Assembly (NCBI GenBank): GCA_017504245.1
Contig: JAFVRQ010000038.1
Coordinates: 1 to 40,943, forward strand
Reading direction: 5' to 3'
Source: Clostridia bacterium
Lineage (GTDB): Bacteria > Bacillota > Clostridia > Oscillospirales > CAG-272
Length of the DNA stretch: 40,943 nucleotides
Shown piece after piece: positions 30,078 through 38,700 of this stretch (the stretch's first letter is position 1; each line of letters begins with the position of its first letter). The notes beneath the pieces are model-generated. The model searched no databases, was not told the origin of the DNA, and saw nothing but the letters and a program-made list of their open reading frames with translations. The position numbers and the translations under genes were made by a program.

Positions 30078-31811
30078 ATGAAACATACGAAATGCTACAT
30101 ACCCGAATACCCACGTCCTCAATTTGTTCGCGCGGATTGGCAGAATCTTTGCGGCGAGTGGGATTTCGGCTTTGGTGAAGAAACAAATGAAAATAATGCT
30201 CTTTTGGGGAAGCTTCCGCGAAAGATAACCGTTCCTTTTTCCTATCAATCCAAGGCGAGCGGAATAGGACTTGAGGAGCATCACTCTGTTGTATGGTATT
30301 CTCGCAAAATCGCTCAAAAAGCAGGGAAGCGCACGGTATTGAATATTGACGGTGCCGATTATGAAACGAGCGTATTTGTTAATGGAAGACTTGTAGGCAC
30401 GCATATTGGCGCATATTCCCGTTTTTCGTTTGATATTACGGATTTTCTTACGGAAGAAGATAATATTCTTACCATTCGTTGCTCCGATGATGACCATCCG
30501 ATACAGATCAGAGGAAAGCAACGCTGGGAGGATCACAATTTTGGTTGTTGGTACGTTGAAACCACGGGTATATATAAATCCGTTTGGCTTGAATACGTTG
30601 ACGAGGTTTACCTCACGGATCTTAAAATAACACCCTCCATTAAGGATTATTCCGTGCGCTTTGATTTTGCGGTAAATAAGCCCTCACATAACGTTGAAGT
30701 GAAGTTTGCGGTTTCCTTTGGCGGCAAGCCCATTTGCTCTGCGCGTGTCAGCGCGGACGACGTTGATAACGGAGTGTCGCTGAAGCTTGACAGCAAAGAG
30801 CTTACTTATCAGGTTGAGCAATGGAGCGTTGGTAATCCCGCGCTATACGACGTTGATATAACCGTTTATAATAACGACGCGCCCGTTGATGCGGTTGGCT
30901 CATATTTCGGACTTCGTGAATATGTGACAAATGGCGATAAAATAATGCTCAACAACATTCCTTTTTATGCCCGTCTTGTTCTTGATCAAGGATATTGGCC
31001 CGAGAGCGGATTGACTCCTCCCTCGGAGGAAGCGCTCGTGAAGGATATTCTTCTTTCTAAGGAAATGGGCTTTAACGGTGCAAGAAAGCACCAAAAGGTT
31101 GAGGATGAAAGATACTTCTACTATGCGGATATTCTGGGCTTTACCGTTTGGTGCGAATTGCCCTCTAATCACTGGGCTTCTGACAGAGCCACGAAGCAGA
31201 TAACAAAAGAATGGCTTGATATAGTAGTTCAAAATTATAATCACCCATCCCTTGTTTCTTGGGTAATATTCAATGAGAGCTGGGGCGTTAGAAATATTAT
31301 GCTCAATCAAGAGCAGAGCAATCTTGCAACGGGTCTTTATTACCTTACCAAGAGCATTGACAGTATGCGTCCCGTTATTTCAAACGACGGTTGGATGCAC
31401 GCAAAGAGCGACATTTTGACCATACATCATTATGAACAAGACGGCGAAAAGCTTTATTCATACTATGATGATATTTATAAGCTTGCCGAGGGTGATATAG
31501 TCGGACATCAGCATTTGCCCTATGCGAATGGATATGAGTATGAGGGTCAGCCCATTATTATGAGTGAATTCGGCGGAACTGCATATACGGGAGAAACCAA
31601 CGACGTTTGTTGGGGCTACGGTGTTGGAGTTGCCAACGATGAGGAATATATTGAGAGATTGACGTCCTTGGTAAACGCAATAAAACGAATGAATATTTCG
31701 GGATATTGCTATACTCAGATAACCGACGTAGAGCAGGAAGTGAACGGCGTTTTGAGAGCGGACCGCACTCCCAAGGTTGCGCTTGAGCATATCAAAAAAA
31801 TAAATAGCTAA
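30078..31811 (+). CDS. GH2-family glycosidase, cytoplasmic
   Basis: A 577-residue retaining glycosidase with no signal peptide. Order: jelly-roll sugar-binding domain (~20-180, with DGADYETSVFVNGRLVGTHI and WYVETTGIYKSVWLEY), an Ig-like middle domain (~185-280), and a TIM barrel (~285-577) carrying acid/base Glu400 in VIFNESWG and nucleophile Glu497 in IIMSEFGG. GH2 includes beta-galactosidases, beta-glucuronidases, beta-mannosidases and arabinosidases; the sequence alone does not decide among them. It is compact compared with LacZ. Its cytoplasmic position in an operon with a CUT1 importer indicates that it cleaves imported oligosaccharides. The start follows GGAAGGATAAG. Confidence 0.88.
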   Translation: MKHTKCYIPEYPRPQFVRADWQNLCGEWDFGFGEETNENNALLGKLPRKITVPFSYQSKASGIGLEEHHSVVWYSRKIAQKAGKRTVLNIDGADYETSVFVNGRLVGTHIGAYSRFSFDITDFLTEEDNILTIRCSDDDHPIQIRGKQRWEDHNFGCWYVETTGIYKSVWLEYVDEVYLTDLKITPSIKDYSVRFDFAVNKPSHNVEVKFAVSFGGKPICSARVSADDVDNGVSLKLDSKELTYQVEQWSVGNPALYDVDITVYNNDAPVDAVGSYFGLREYVTNGDKIMLNNIPFYARLVLDQGYWPESGLTPPSEEALVKDILLSKEMGFNGARKHQKVEDERYFYYADILGFTVWCELPSNHWASDRATKQITKEWLDIVVQNYNHPSLVSWVIFNESWGVRNIMLNQEQSNLATGLYYLTKSIDSMRPVISNDGWMHAKSDILTIHHYEQDGEKLYSYYDDIYKLAEGDIVGHQHLPYANGYEYEGQPIIMSEFGGTAYTGETNDVCWGYGVGVANDEEYIERLTSLVNAIKRMNISGYCYTQITDVEQEVNGVLRADRTPKVALEHIKKINS

Positions 31812-31824
31812 ATCGTAACGCTAT

Positions 31825-31864
31825 AATCGGCAAGCATCGTCGGCTTCGACAATGTTTGCCGATT
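31825..31864 (+). terminator. Long hairpin between GH2 and the ATPase gene
   Basis: An 18-bp stem with one mismatch and one G-U pair: AATCGGCAAGCATCGTCG (31825-31842), GCTT loop, CGACAATGTTTGCCGATT (31847-31864). There is no T-run, so it may be a partial terminator or message-stability element. Its arms share CGGCAAGC and GTTTGCCG with the dispersed repeat and with the terminator at 17611. Confidence 0.55.
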
Positions 31865-31894
31865 GATTGCCTATTATTCTCGCTTGGAGGGGCT

Positions 31895-32617
31895 ATGGAA
31901 ATTATAAGGTTGAATGAATTTTCTTGCTTTTATCGAAATAAAAAAGAATACGTTACTGTGCTTGATAAGGTCAGCTTTTCCGTTGAACGCGGCGAATTTT
32001 TGGTGGTTATCGGAGAATCGGGGTGCGGAAAAACAACACTGCTAAGGGCTTGCTTGGGCCTTGCACAGTACTATGACGGAGAGCTTTTCGTGGACGGTGT
32101 TTCCATTGATGACGTTGACCTGAAAAGAGGCAGATATGCCTATGTGAGTCAGGAGATAGGACTGTACCCAAATCTAACGGTATATAAAAATATCGCGTTT
32201 CCGCTTTCGGTTACACATACCTCCCCTGAGGAGATAGACAAAAGGGTTAAAAGGATTGCCTCGGAGCTTGACATTGATTTCCTTCTCTCGCGAAAGCCCT
32301 CGCAGCTTTCAATAGGACAGCAGCAAAGAGCTGCAATTGCAAGAGCTCTGATAAAGGACCCAACGATAATTTATTTCGACGAGCCGTTTTCAAATCTCGA
32401 TCCCGCCCTGCGCTCAGAGCTTCGCGCGGTTGTGAAAAAGCTGCACGGTGCCTATGGAGTAACGGTCGTTTTCGTTACACACGATATAGGAGAAGCATTG
32501 GCATTGGCTGACAGAATAGCGGTGCTTGAAAAGGGAAGCTTACTTGAAATCGGTACGCCCGAATATTTACTTGAAAACGGAAAATCAGAATTAATAAAAG
32601 GATTTTTGAATAAATGA
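31895..32617 (+). CDS. ABC transporter ATP-binding protein, short form
   Basis: A 240-residue ATPase with all core motifs: Walker A GESGCGKTT (~40-48), Q-loop VSQEIGLYPNLTVYKNIAFP, signature LSIGQQQR (~138-145), Walker B IIYFDEPFSNLD (~158-169) and the switch THDIGEALALADR. It resembles sugar-importer ATPases, but stops where MsmX/UgpC-type proteins continue with a ~120-residue regulatory TOBE domain. ATG 31895 follows TTGGAGGGG; an upstream in-frame start lies in the hairpin region and lacks a ribosome site. The next gene overlaps by ATGA. It may energise the permeases at 19450-21215 or work with the three membrane proteins that follow. Confidence 0.9.
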   Translation: MEIIRLNEFSCFYRNKKEYVTVLDKVSFSVERGEFLVVIGESGCGKTTLLRACLGLAQYYDGELFVDGVSIDDVDLKRGRYAYVSQEIGLYPNLTVYKNIAFPLSVTHTSPEEIDKRVKRIASELDIDFLLSRKPSQLSIGQQQRAAIARALIKDPTIIYFDEPFSNLDPALRSELRAVVKKLHGAYGVTVVFVTHDIGEALALADRIAVLEKGSLLEIGTPEYLLENGKSELIKGFLNK

Positions 32618-33063
32618 TACAGAATTTGCTTGGAATGAGCGCGGATAAATATCTTTCAAGATTAAATAAATATAAAGCGTTTACGGTGACGTTGGGAATT
32701 TTGACGGTTGTGCTTGATATTTTCTTTTTATTGATACGCACGGATGAAAATCACAATGTTCTTCTTGTCCTGAGCATAATCGTAACCGTTGCCTTTGCCT
32801 GGATAATTACTGCCATTTTCGGAATTGTTATAAAACCGATGATGCGGCTTTATGAATTATCCCTGCGCCCGACTGAACGTGTTTTTGCAACAATTGAGCG
32901 CATAAATACGGAAACCCGCAGAGTTGAGCACTTTGATTGCTTTGAGGTGTACTCTTCAGATAATATATATTTTCTTGTTGCCGAGGGAAATATCAAGCTT
33001 TGCGAAGGCGATACGGTAACGTTGCTTATAGCGTCCAATATCATCACGGGGGTGAAGGTATGA
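32614..33063 (+). CDS. Small membrane protein with two helices, unknown
   Basis: A 149-residue protein. Two hydrophobic helices lie near 22-42 and 49-72, after a short basic N-terminus. The C-terminal half (~85-149) is a small soluble domain with alternating hydrophobic residues (for example YFLVAEGNIKLCEGDTVTLL), suggesting a beta fold like an SH3/OB barrel. It overlaps the ATPase gene (ATGA at 32614) and the next gene (ATGA at 33060), so expression should be tightly coupled. I recognise no family. It may be an accessory subunit of the ATPase complex. Confidence 0.72.
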   Translation: MIQNLLGMSADKYLSRLNKYKAFTVTLGILTVVLDIFFLLIRTDENHNVLLVLSIIVTVAFAWIITAIFGIVIKPMMRLYELSLRPTERVFATIERINTETRRVEHFDCFEVYSSDNIYFLVAEGNIKLCEGDTVTLLIASNIITGVKV

Positions 33064-33686
33064 GAAAGGCGGATATTCAAAGACACCTCCGATGCTTTTG
33101 GTGGTGTTACGTAGCCATTTTGCTTGTTGCGGTTGTTTTTTGGACCTCCGTATACGGAATTATCGGCAGCCCCGATGCCAACGAAAAGCTAACTCTATCG
33201 TTTTTTGGGAATGACCTTGATGCATCTCGGCTTGAGCTTGATATTGAAAATAATATATTCAATATAACCTCGCAAGGCATAAAGGAGCTCAGTGTTGACC
33301 ACGTTAGTCAAACAGAAAGTACGGTATTTGGCTCAATGATTCAAACGCGCTTATATTCATCCGATATTATGATATTTGAGGAGTGGATAATTACGGAGGA
33401 ACTTACCGCTCTTGATTTCAGACCGTTCACAAGCGAGCTTGAAGAGTGCTTTGCGGATGTTGATATTGAGTATTACCTTATCGACGGTGTAAAATGCGGA
33501 ATCATACTTAACCCGGAGGGAAGTAATCCGAATAATTTTACAAAATATTACACGGGAAATAGCAAGCTTATTGCCTTCTTTGCTCCATACTGTGAAAATC
33601 TTGGAGGTGCTTACGGTATAGGCAGCAAGGAGGACGACGCGGCAATTGCGCTGATGAAATTTTTGTTGGAGGAAACCAATGGCTAA
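33060..33686 (+). CDS. Membrane-anchored protein with one helix, unknown
   Basis: A 208-residue protein with a single N-terminal helix (~13-35, FWWCYVAILLVAVVFWTSV) and an extracellular or periplasm-side domain of ~170 residues, with no lipobox Cys and no known motif. The start ATG at 33060 forms an ATGA overlap with the previous gene; longer in-frame starts lie inside that gene and lack support. The last codons overlap the next start by 8 bp. The folding domain has alternating charged and hydrophobic strands; no function can be assigned. Its coupling to ATPase and multi-helix membrane genes suggests an external sensor or substrate-binding part of one complex. Confidence 0.72.
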   Translation: MRKADIQRHLRCFWWCYVAILLVAVVFWTSVYGIIGSPDANEKLTLSFFGNDLDASRLELDIENNIFNITSQGIKELSVDHVSQTESTVFGSMIQTRLYSSDIMIFEEWIITEELTALDFRPFTSELEECFADVDIEYYLIDGVKCGIILNPEGSNPNNFTKYYTGNSKLIAFFAPYCENLGGAYGIGSKEDDAAIALMKFLLEETNG

Positions 33687-34548
33687 AAGAACTAAATTTG
33701 CTAAGGCTGATTTTCAAAGATCAGGTCTTCCGCAAACCCGAAGGGAAGTATTTGCGGACGTGCTTAGGATACATTGGAGAAGCTTTTTGGGATTTGCTTT
33801 TCTTTTCGTGATTTTTACTCTCCCTTTTCATCTGCTTGGAATTAAGGACGATGCGATTCAAATGAATGTGATGCGGGATTTTTCAAATATGACTGCTGAG
33901 CAGCAGCAAGCGGCAATTTTGCAGGTGCTCTCGATTAAAAACACGAGCGCGGTTTTGAATATCGCATCGTTTGTGATTTTTTCCGTGTTCCTTTCGGGAA
34001 TGCTTCGCGTTATTCGTCAATATTCTTGGGTAGAGAACGTATTTTTCGGCTATGATATGATGCAGGGGATAAAGCAGAACATCGGACAAATTTTACCGTT
34101 GCTCGTGCTTGTCGGTATTATCAATTCGGTTGTAGTGTATGCTTATAATTATTCAATACTCACAACCGACGGTACTGCGGTAATTCTGTTGGCAATGGCT
34201 GTGTTTGCGGTGATTATTATCGGAGTGCCAACCTTGGCTTATGCGTTGGTTTCGGTTTCGCTCTATAATCATACCCTGATAGGTCATATAAAGCTTGGGG
34301 CGGTGATGGCATTTAAAGCTCCGCTAAAATCGTTTTCTATGCTTTTGTTGTTCTTTTTACCGTTTGCGCTTGCGTTAGTTCCGAATATTGCCTGCCATAT
34401 TATCGGCAGACTTATTGGAACTCTCTGCTTGCCCATAGTGTTGCTTGCTTGGTATTTGTTTGCCCTTGACCGCTTTGATGAATTTGTTAATAAAGCAAAA
34501 TTCCCCGATCTTGTGGGCAGAGGAACGTTTTCAAGCGATGAAAATTAA
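33679..34548 (+). CDS. Six-helix membrane protein, unknown (possible DUF624/YesL-like)
   Basis: A 289-residue integral membrane protein. Predicted helices lie near 34-53, 91-113, 132-151, 160-188, 215-238 and 243-262. A 30-residue basic N-terminus (MAKRTKFAKADFQRSGLPQT) precedes the first helix. The general layout recalls YesL/DUF624-like proteins found in sugar-use operons, but I cannot confirm this. It lacks an EAA loop, so it is not a classical importer permease. It overlaps the preceding gene by 8 bp and closes the operon before the terminator at 34581. It could be the membrane partner of the short ATPase at 31895. Confidence 0.7.
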   Translation: MAKRTKFAKADFQRSGLPQTRREVFADVLRIHWRSFLGFAFLFVIFTLPFHLLGIKDDAIQMNVMRDFSNMTAEQQQAAILQVLSIKNTSAVLNIASFVIFSVFLSGMLRVIRQYSWVENVFFGYDMMQGIKQNIGQILPLLVLVGIINSVVVYAYNYSILTTDGTAVILLAMAVFAVIIIGVPTLAYALVSVSLYNHTLIGHIKLGAVMAFKAPLKSFSMLLLFFLPFALALVPNIACHIIGRLIGTLCLPIVLLAWYLFALDRFDEFVNKAKFPDLVGRGTFSSDEN

Positions 34549-34580
34549 GCGTTTATTGAAAAAATAAAATCAAAAAATAA

Positions 34581-34617
34581 GAAAACCGCCGATTTTTGAA
34601 TCAGCGGTTTTCTTTAT
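34581..34617 (+). terminator. Terminator of the ABC/GH operon
   Basis: GAAAACCGC (34581-34589) pairs with GCGGTTTTC, with an inner GAT/ATC pairing, followed by a short T-rich tail. It comes 30 bp after the last gene. Confidence 0.8.
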
Positions 34618-34653
34618 GTTTAGTTACTTTTGTCTATCCAAGCAAGAAGTCAA

Positions 34654-35553
34654 TTAATTCTTATTTTTATTTCTATAGACCACAGGGGACAGATGGTAGA
34701 TGCTCTCAAATGCTTTTGTCAAGTGGGAAGCATCGTAAAAGCCCGTTCTATAAGCAATTTCAGAAATTGAAAGGGAAGTGTTTATAAGCATAATTGCCGC
34801 AGAATCAATGCGGAATTTAGTTATATATGCCGCAGGGGACATTTTGCAGATTTCCTTGAATTTCTTAATGTAAGAGGTACGCGACATATGTGCTATTTGA
34901 AGCAAATCCTCAATTGTTATCTTTTCAAAATACCTTTCGTGAATATATGAGATTGATTCCATTAGCGCGTGCTCCTCGCTTAACGGCATGTCTGCGTTTG
35001 GATTGTTTATTGCATAAGAATTGCACAAAAGCCCGATAGAAGCCATTGCTAAATTGCTTCTTATAAGACATTCTACAGGGTCACTAAAATCTATATATTT
35101 GGCAATTTCAGATATAATGTTTAATGTGGGGGTTATTTCCTCTTTGGAAAGAGTAAGATGCAAAGGATAAATTGTTTTTCCTCGCATAAGCGGTTCTGCG
35201 CCAAAAAGCTTATAAAAAGAAGGCAAATGTTGAAGATCTGCGATATATTTATTCATAAATGCGTCACTCAGAATAATGTGAAAAACGTCAAATCCCACAC
35301 CGCCGACGTAACCGTGGCTGACTCTTGGCGGAATAATAAAAACGTCGCCCTCGCTTGCATTAACTAAATTGTTGTTAATATAATGCAGTCCACTTCCACG
35401 GCTTACTATGTTTATTTCATAAAATTCCTGCTCGTGCATTCCAATATCGTAATCCTTCATCAAAAATGCGTGGACAAGATCCGACGAATGATTAAAAAAA
35501 TCGGAGTGAGTGTGAAAATAATGATCGTGATTGCCTATTTTTTGAAATTCCAT
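34654..35553 (-). CDS. AraC-family transcriptional regulator
   Basis: A 299-residue regulator. The N-terminal half is a cupin sensor (GSGLHYINNNLVNASEGDVF followed by IIPPRVSHGY), which in this family usually binds a sugar. The C-terminal ~100 residues contain two helix-turn-helix motifs: ITIEDLLQIAHMSRTSYIKK, and LSISEIAYRTGFYDASHLTK followed by AFESIYHLSPVVYRN, the AraC signature. ATG 35553 follows CATAGGAG. It is transcribed away from the GH95 gene across a 225-bp gap that contains a palindrome over the GH95 promoter, so control of GH95 and perhaps of the operon upstream is likely. The identity of the inducer is unknown. Confidence 0.92.
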   Translation of the reverse strand: MEFQKIGNHDHYFHTHSDFFNHSSDLVHAFLMKDYDIGMHEQEFYEINIVSRGSGLHYINNNLVNASEGDVFIIPPRVSHGYVGGVGFDVFHIILSDAFMNKYIADLQHLPSFYKLFGAEPLMRGKTIYPLHLTLSKEEITPTLNIISEIAKYIDFSDPVECLIRSNLAMASIGLLCNSYAINNPNADMPLSEEHALMESISYIHERYFEKITIEDLLQIAHMSRTSYIKKFKEICKMSPAAYITKFRIDSAAIMLINTSLSISEIAYRTGFYDASHLTKAFESIYHLSPVVYRNKNKN

Positions 35554-35671
35554 AAAAGCTCCTATGTCATTTTGTTGTAAAAATCACCTAATTTTTTGAG
35601 CAATTTAAACAATCTATTGTTATATTAACTAAATTTTGAACGATTTTACAAAAAAACGTGTATATTTTACA

Positions 35672-35703
35672 TTGATTATATCACAACTCGGTAATATAAT
35701 CAA
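35672..35703 (+). promoter_or_regulatory. GH95 promoter embedded in a perfect inverted repeat
   Basis: TTGATT (35672-35677), 17 bases, TATAAT (35695-35700). The same bases form a perfect 10-bp inverted repeat with a 12-base gap (TTGATTATAT 35672-35681 / ATATAATCAA 35694-35703), so a dimeric regulator bound here would cover both promoter elements. The rest of 35554-35778 is AT-rich, with one TGTATATTT at 35659-35667, the reverse complement of the AAATATACA core seen at 17714 and 17747. Confidence 0.65.
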
Positions 35704-35778
35704 GGTATAAATGGAATATTTTTACTTATTTATATTCAATAAGCAAATAAAATTCGTTTTGGGGAAAGGAGAATGCTT

Positions 35779-38700
35779 ATGAAAAAACTAAAACGGATAG
35801 CAATAAGCACCTTGTGCATATTCTTGCTATTGACCTTGGTTGCCTGCAAGCCCAAGCAACCGCAAAATAACGGTGGAGGTGTTGATATGAACGACTTGAA
35901 GGTGAAAACGAATTCCATACCGTTAAAGCTGTGGTATGACGAGGAGGCGCCGTTCATTAACGAATGCTCTGAGGAAGCATCGATGATGGCAGGTCAGGAC
36001 ATCGGTTGGCAGAACTGGTCAATGCCCATAGGCAACGGATTCGTGGGCGCAAACGTTTTCGGCAGAACGGAAACCGAGCGCGTGCAGATAACCGAAAAAA
36101 CCTTGTCAAACCCTTGGCAGATAGTCGAAAACGTTAACGGTACGAATTCATATCCTCAGGTTGCGGGTCTTAATAACTTCTCCGAAACCTATATTGATTT
36201 TGGGCACGTATTTGAGGACGTTAGAAATTACCGTCGCGAGCTTGATTTGAGAACGTCCATATCAAGCGTTAAGTATGATTATGACGGAGCAAGCTATTCA
36301 AGAGAATATTTCGTTTCCTACCCCGATAACGCGCTCGTTATCCGACTTGATGCGCAAAACGGAGAGCTTGATTTTACGCTTCGCCCAACAATTCCGTTTG
36401 AGCAAAGCTATATGTATAAAAAGGGTGACGGTATTTCAAAGACGGGTACGGTAACCTCAAGCGTTGAGTACGGTATAGGTTGCATAGAGCTTAGCGGAAC
36501 GCTTGGATATTACGACGTTGACTTCGTTGGGTATTACAGAGTTTACACAACGGGCGGAACGATGACCGCAGATACCGTTGAAAACAGTTATTTTGATAAG
36601 GACGGCACTCTCAAAACCGATACTGACGGTGTTATTCGAGTTGAGGGCGCAACAAGTGCGATAATCGTTGCTACCTTCGGCACGGACTATGAATTGTGCG
36701 CGGAAAACTTTGAAAATGGTCAATATAGCCACAATAAGCAAACGGCAAAAACGGACCTCGACGATGCTCGCGATAAGGTTCAGGATCAGCTTTATTTTGT
36801 AAGCGATGAAATCGACTCTATGAGCGTTGACGAGGCATATCAGTATTTGAAGTCAAGACATCTTGAGGACTATCAGGAGCTCTTTAGCAGAGTTGATCTT
36901 GATTTGAATTGCAATCCTGCGGATTATGAGCTCACAACGGATAAGCTTCTCGAAAAATACAATTCGGGAGAGCATAGCTCCTATCTTGAAGCGCTTTTGT
37001 TCCAATACGGAAGATATTTAATAATTGCCTCATCAAGAGAGGGCTCGCTTCCTGCAAACCTTCAGGGCGCGTGGAACTGCTATAACACTCCCGCGTGGTC
37101 GAGCGGATATTGGAGCAATATCAATATTCAGATGAACTATTGGCACGTTTTCAGTACGAATCTTGCAGAAACTTTTATTCCTTACGTTGATTATACAAAG
37201 GCATATATGCCCGTTGCTGAAAAGCACGCTAACGACCTGATTGGTAAACACAATCCTGCTATGTATAACAAAGATGGCGGAAATGGTTGGACTATGGGAG
37301 TTTCGGGCAATCCGTTCTTCTTCAACGGCGACCGTTCTTGTGGCAACCTTGGACTTTTGACACAGCTCTTTTATGAGTACTATGAGTACACAAAAGACGA
37401 GGAAGTCCTGAATACTGTATATGAGATATTGGCAAATGCAGCAAGATTTGTAACAAAGTGCGTTAAGAATTACGACGGTAAGTATCTTGTTGAGTACTGT
37501 GATTCTCCGGAAATGTACGTTGACGGTGTTTGGTATTATACAACGGGCACAACTTACGCACAAACACTTGCTTACATAAACAACTATGCGGCTCTTCAGT
37601 GTGCAAAGGAGCTCGGAATAGATCTCGATAACTTGCCCGAGGAGTATTCTATTCTCGGTACGATAATGCAGCAGATCGACAAATATGATCCTATCATCGT
37701 TGGTTTGTCAGGACAGATAAAGGAATTCCGCGAGGAAGATTATTACGGCTCTCTCGGAAATCCCAATCACAGACATATTTCACAGCTCGTTGGTCTTTTC
37801 CCCGGAAACATCATCAATTCGAGCACGGATGCGTGGCTCGACGCGGCACTCGTTTCGCTTGCGGGCAGAAACGATGGCTTGACAGATTGGCCTGCGGGAA
37901 CGACGAATACCAACGAAGCAAGCATCGTTGCTTGGGCTTGGGCGCACAAGCAGGCGCTTTACGCAAGAGCGGGCGAGGGTGATTTGGCTCAGGAAATGCT
38001 CGCAGGAAATCTTCGCAATTCAACACTTGAAAATCTTTTGATGGTTTGCGGAAAGATATTCCAGATTGAAGCAAGCAGCGGTACTACCGCCGCAATTGCT
38101 GAAATGCTCCTTCAGAGCGACGAGGAATTTATTGAAATTCTTCCCGCTATCCCAACGAATTGGGATAAGGGCGCATACACGGGCTTGGTTGCAAGAGGAA
38201 ATACCGAAGTTAGTGTTTTTTGGGAAAACGGAGTGGCAAATAAGCTTAACGTTGCTCCAAAGCTCGATGGCGAAATTGCAATTAAGTATCCCAATTTTGT
38301 AAACGTAACGGTTTATAATTCAAAGGGAGAAAAGGTTGAAAGTACTCTTTCAAAGGACAAGATTTTGACCTTTGATGCAATAGCGGGTGAGACCTATTAT
38401 ATCACGGGCTTTGCAAAGCTTGATATTCCCGAAGCTCCCGCAGAATTTAGCTTTGAAAGAATTTCCTATGCGGAATTCAAGCTTAATTGGAGCGCGGTTG
38501 ATGGCGCGGACAAATACAACGTTTACGTTGCATACGAAAGCGATGCTTCCTATACATACGTTGGCTCAACAAAGGAAACCTCCTTTGATTTCCTTGCCGA
38601 TGAGGGCAAGCAGAACGTTAGAAAGACCTTTGTTGTTACTGCGGTCAAAAACGGAGTTGAAAGCAAGAGAGCGCTTTGCTACTCCAATCCGATAGAGCTT

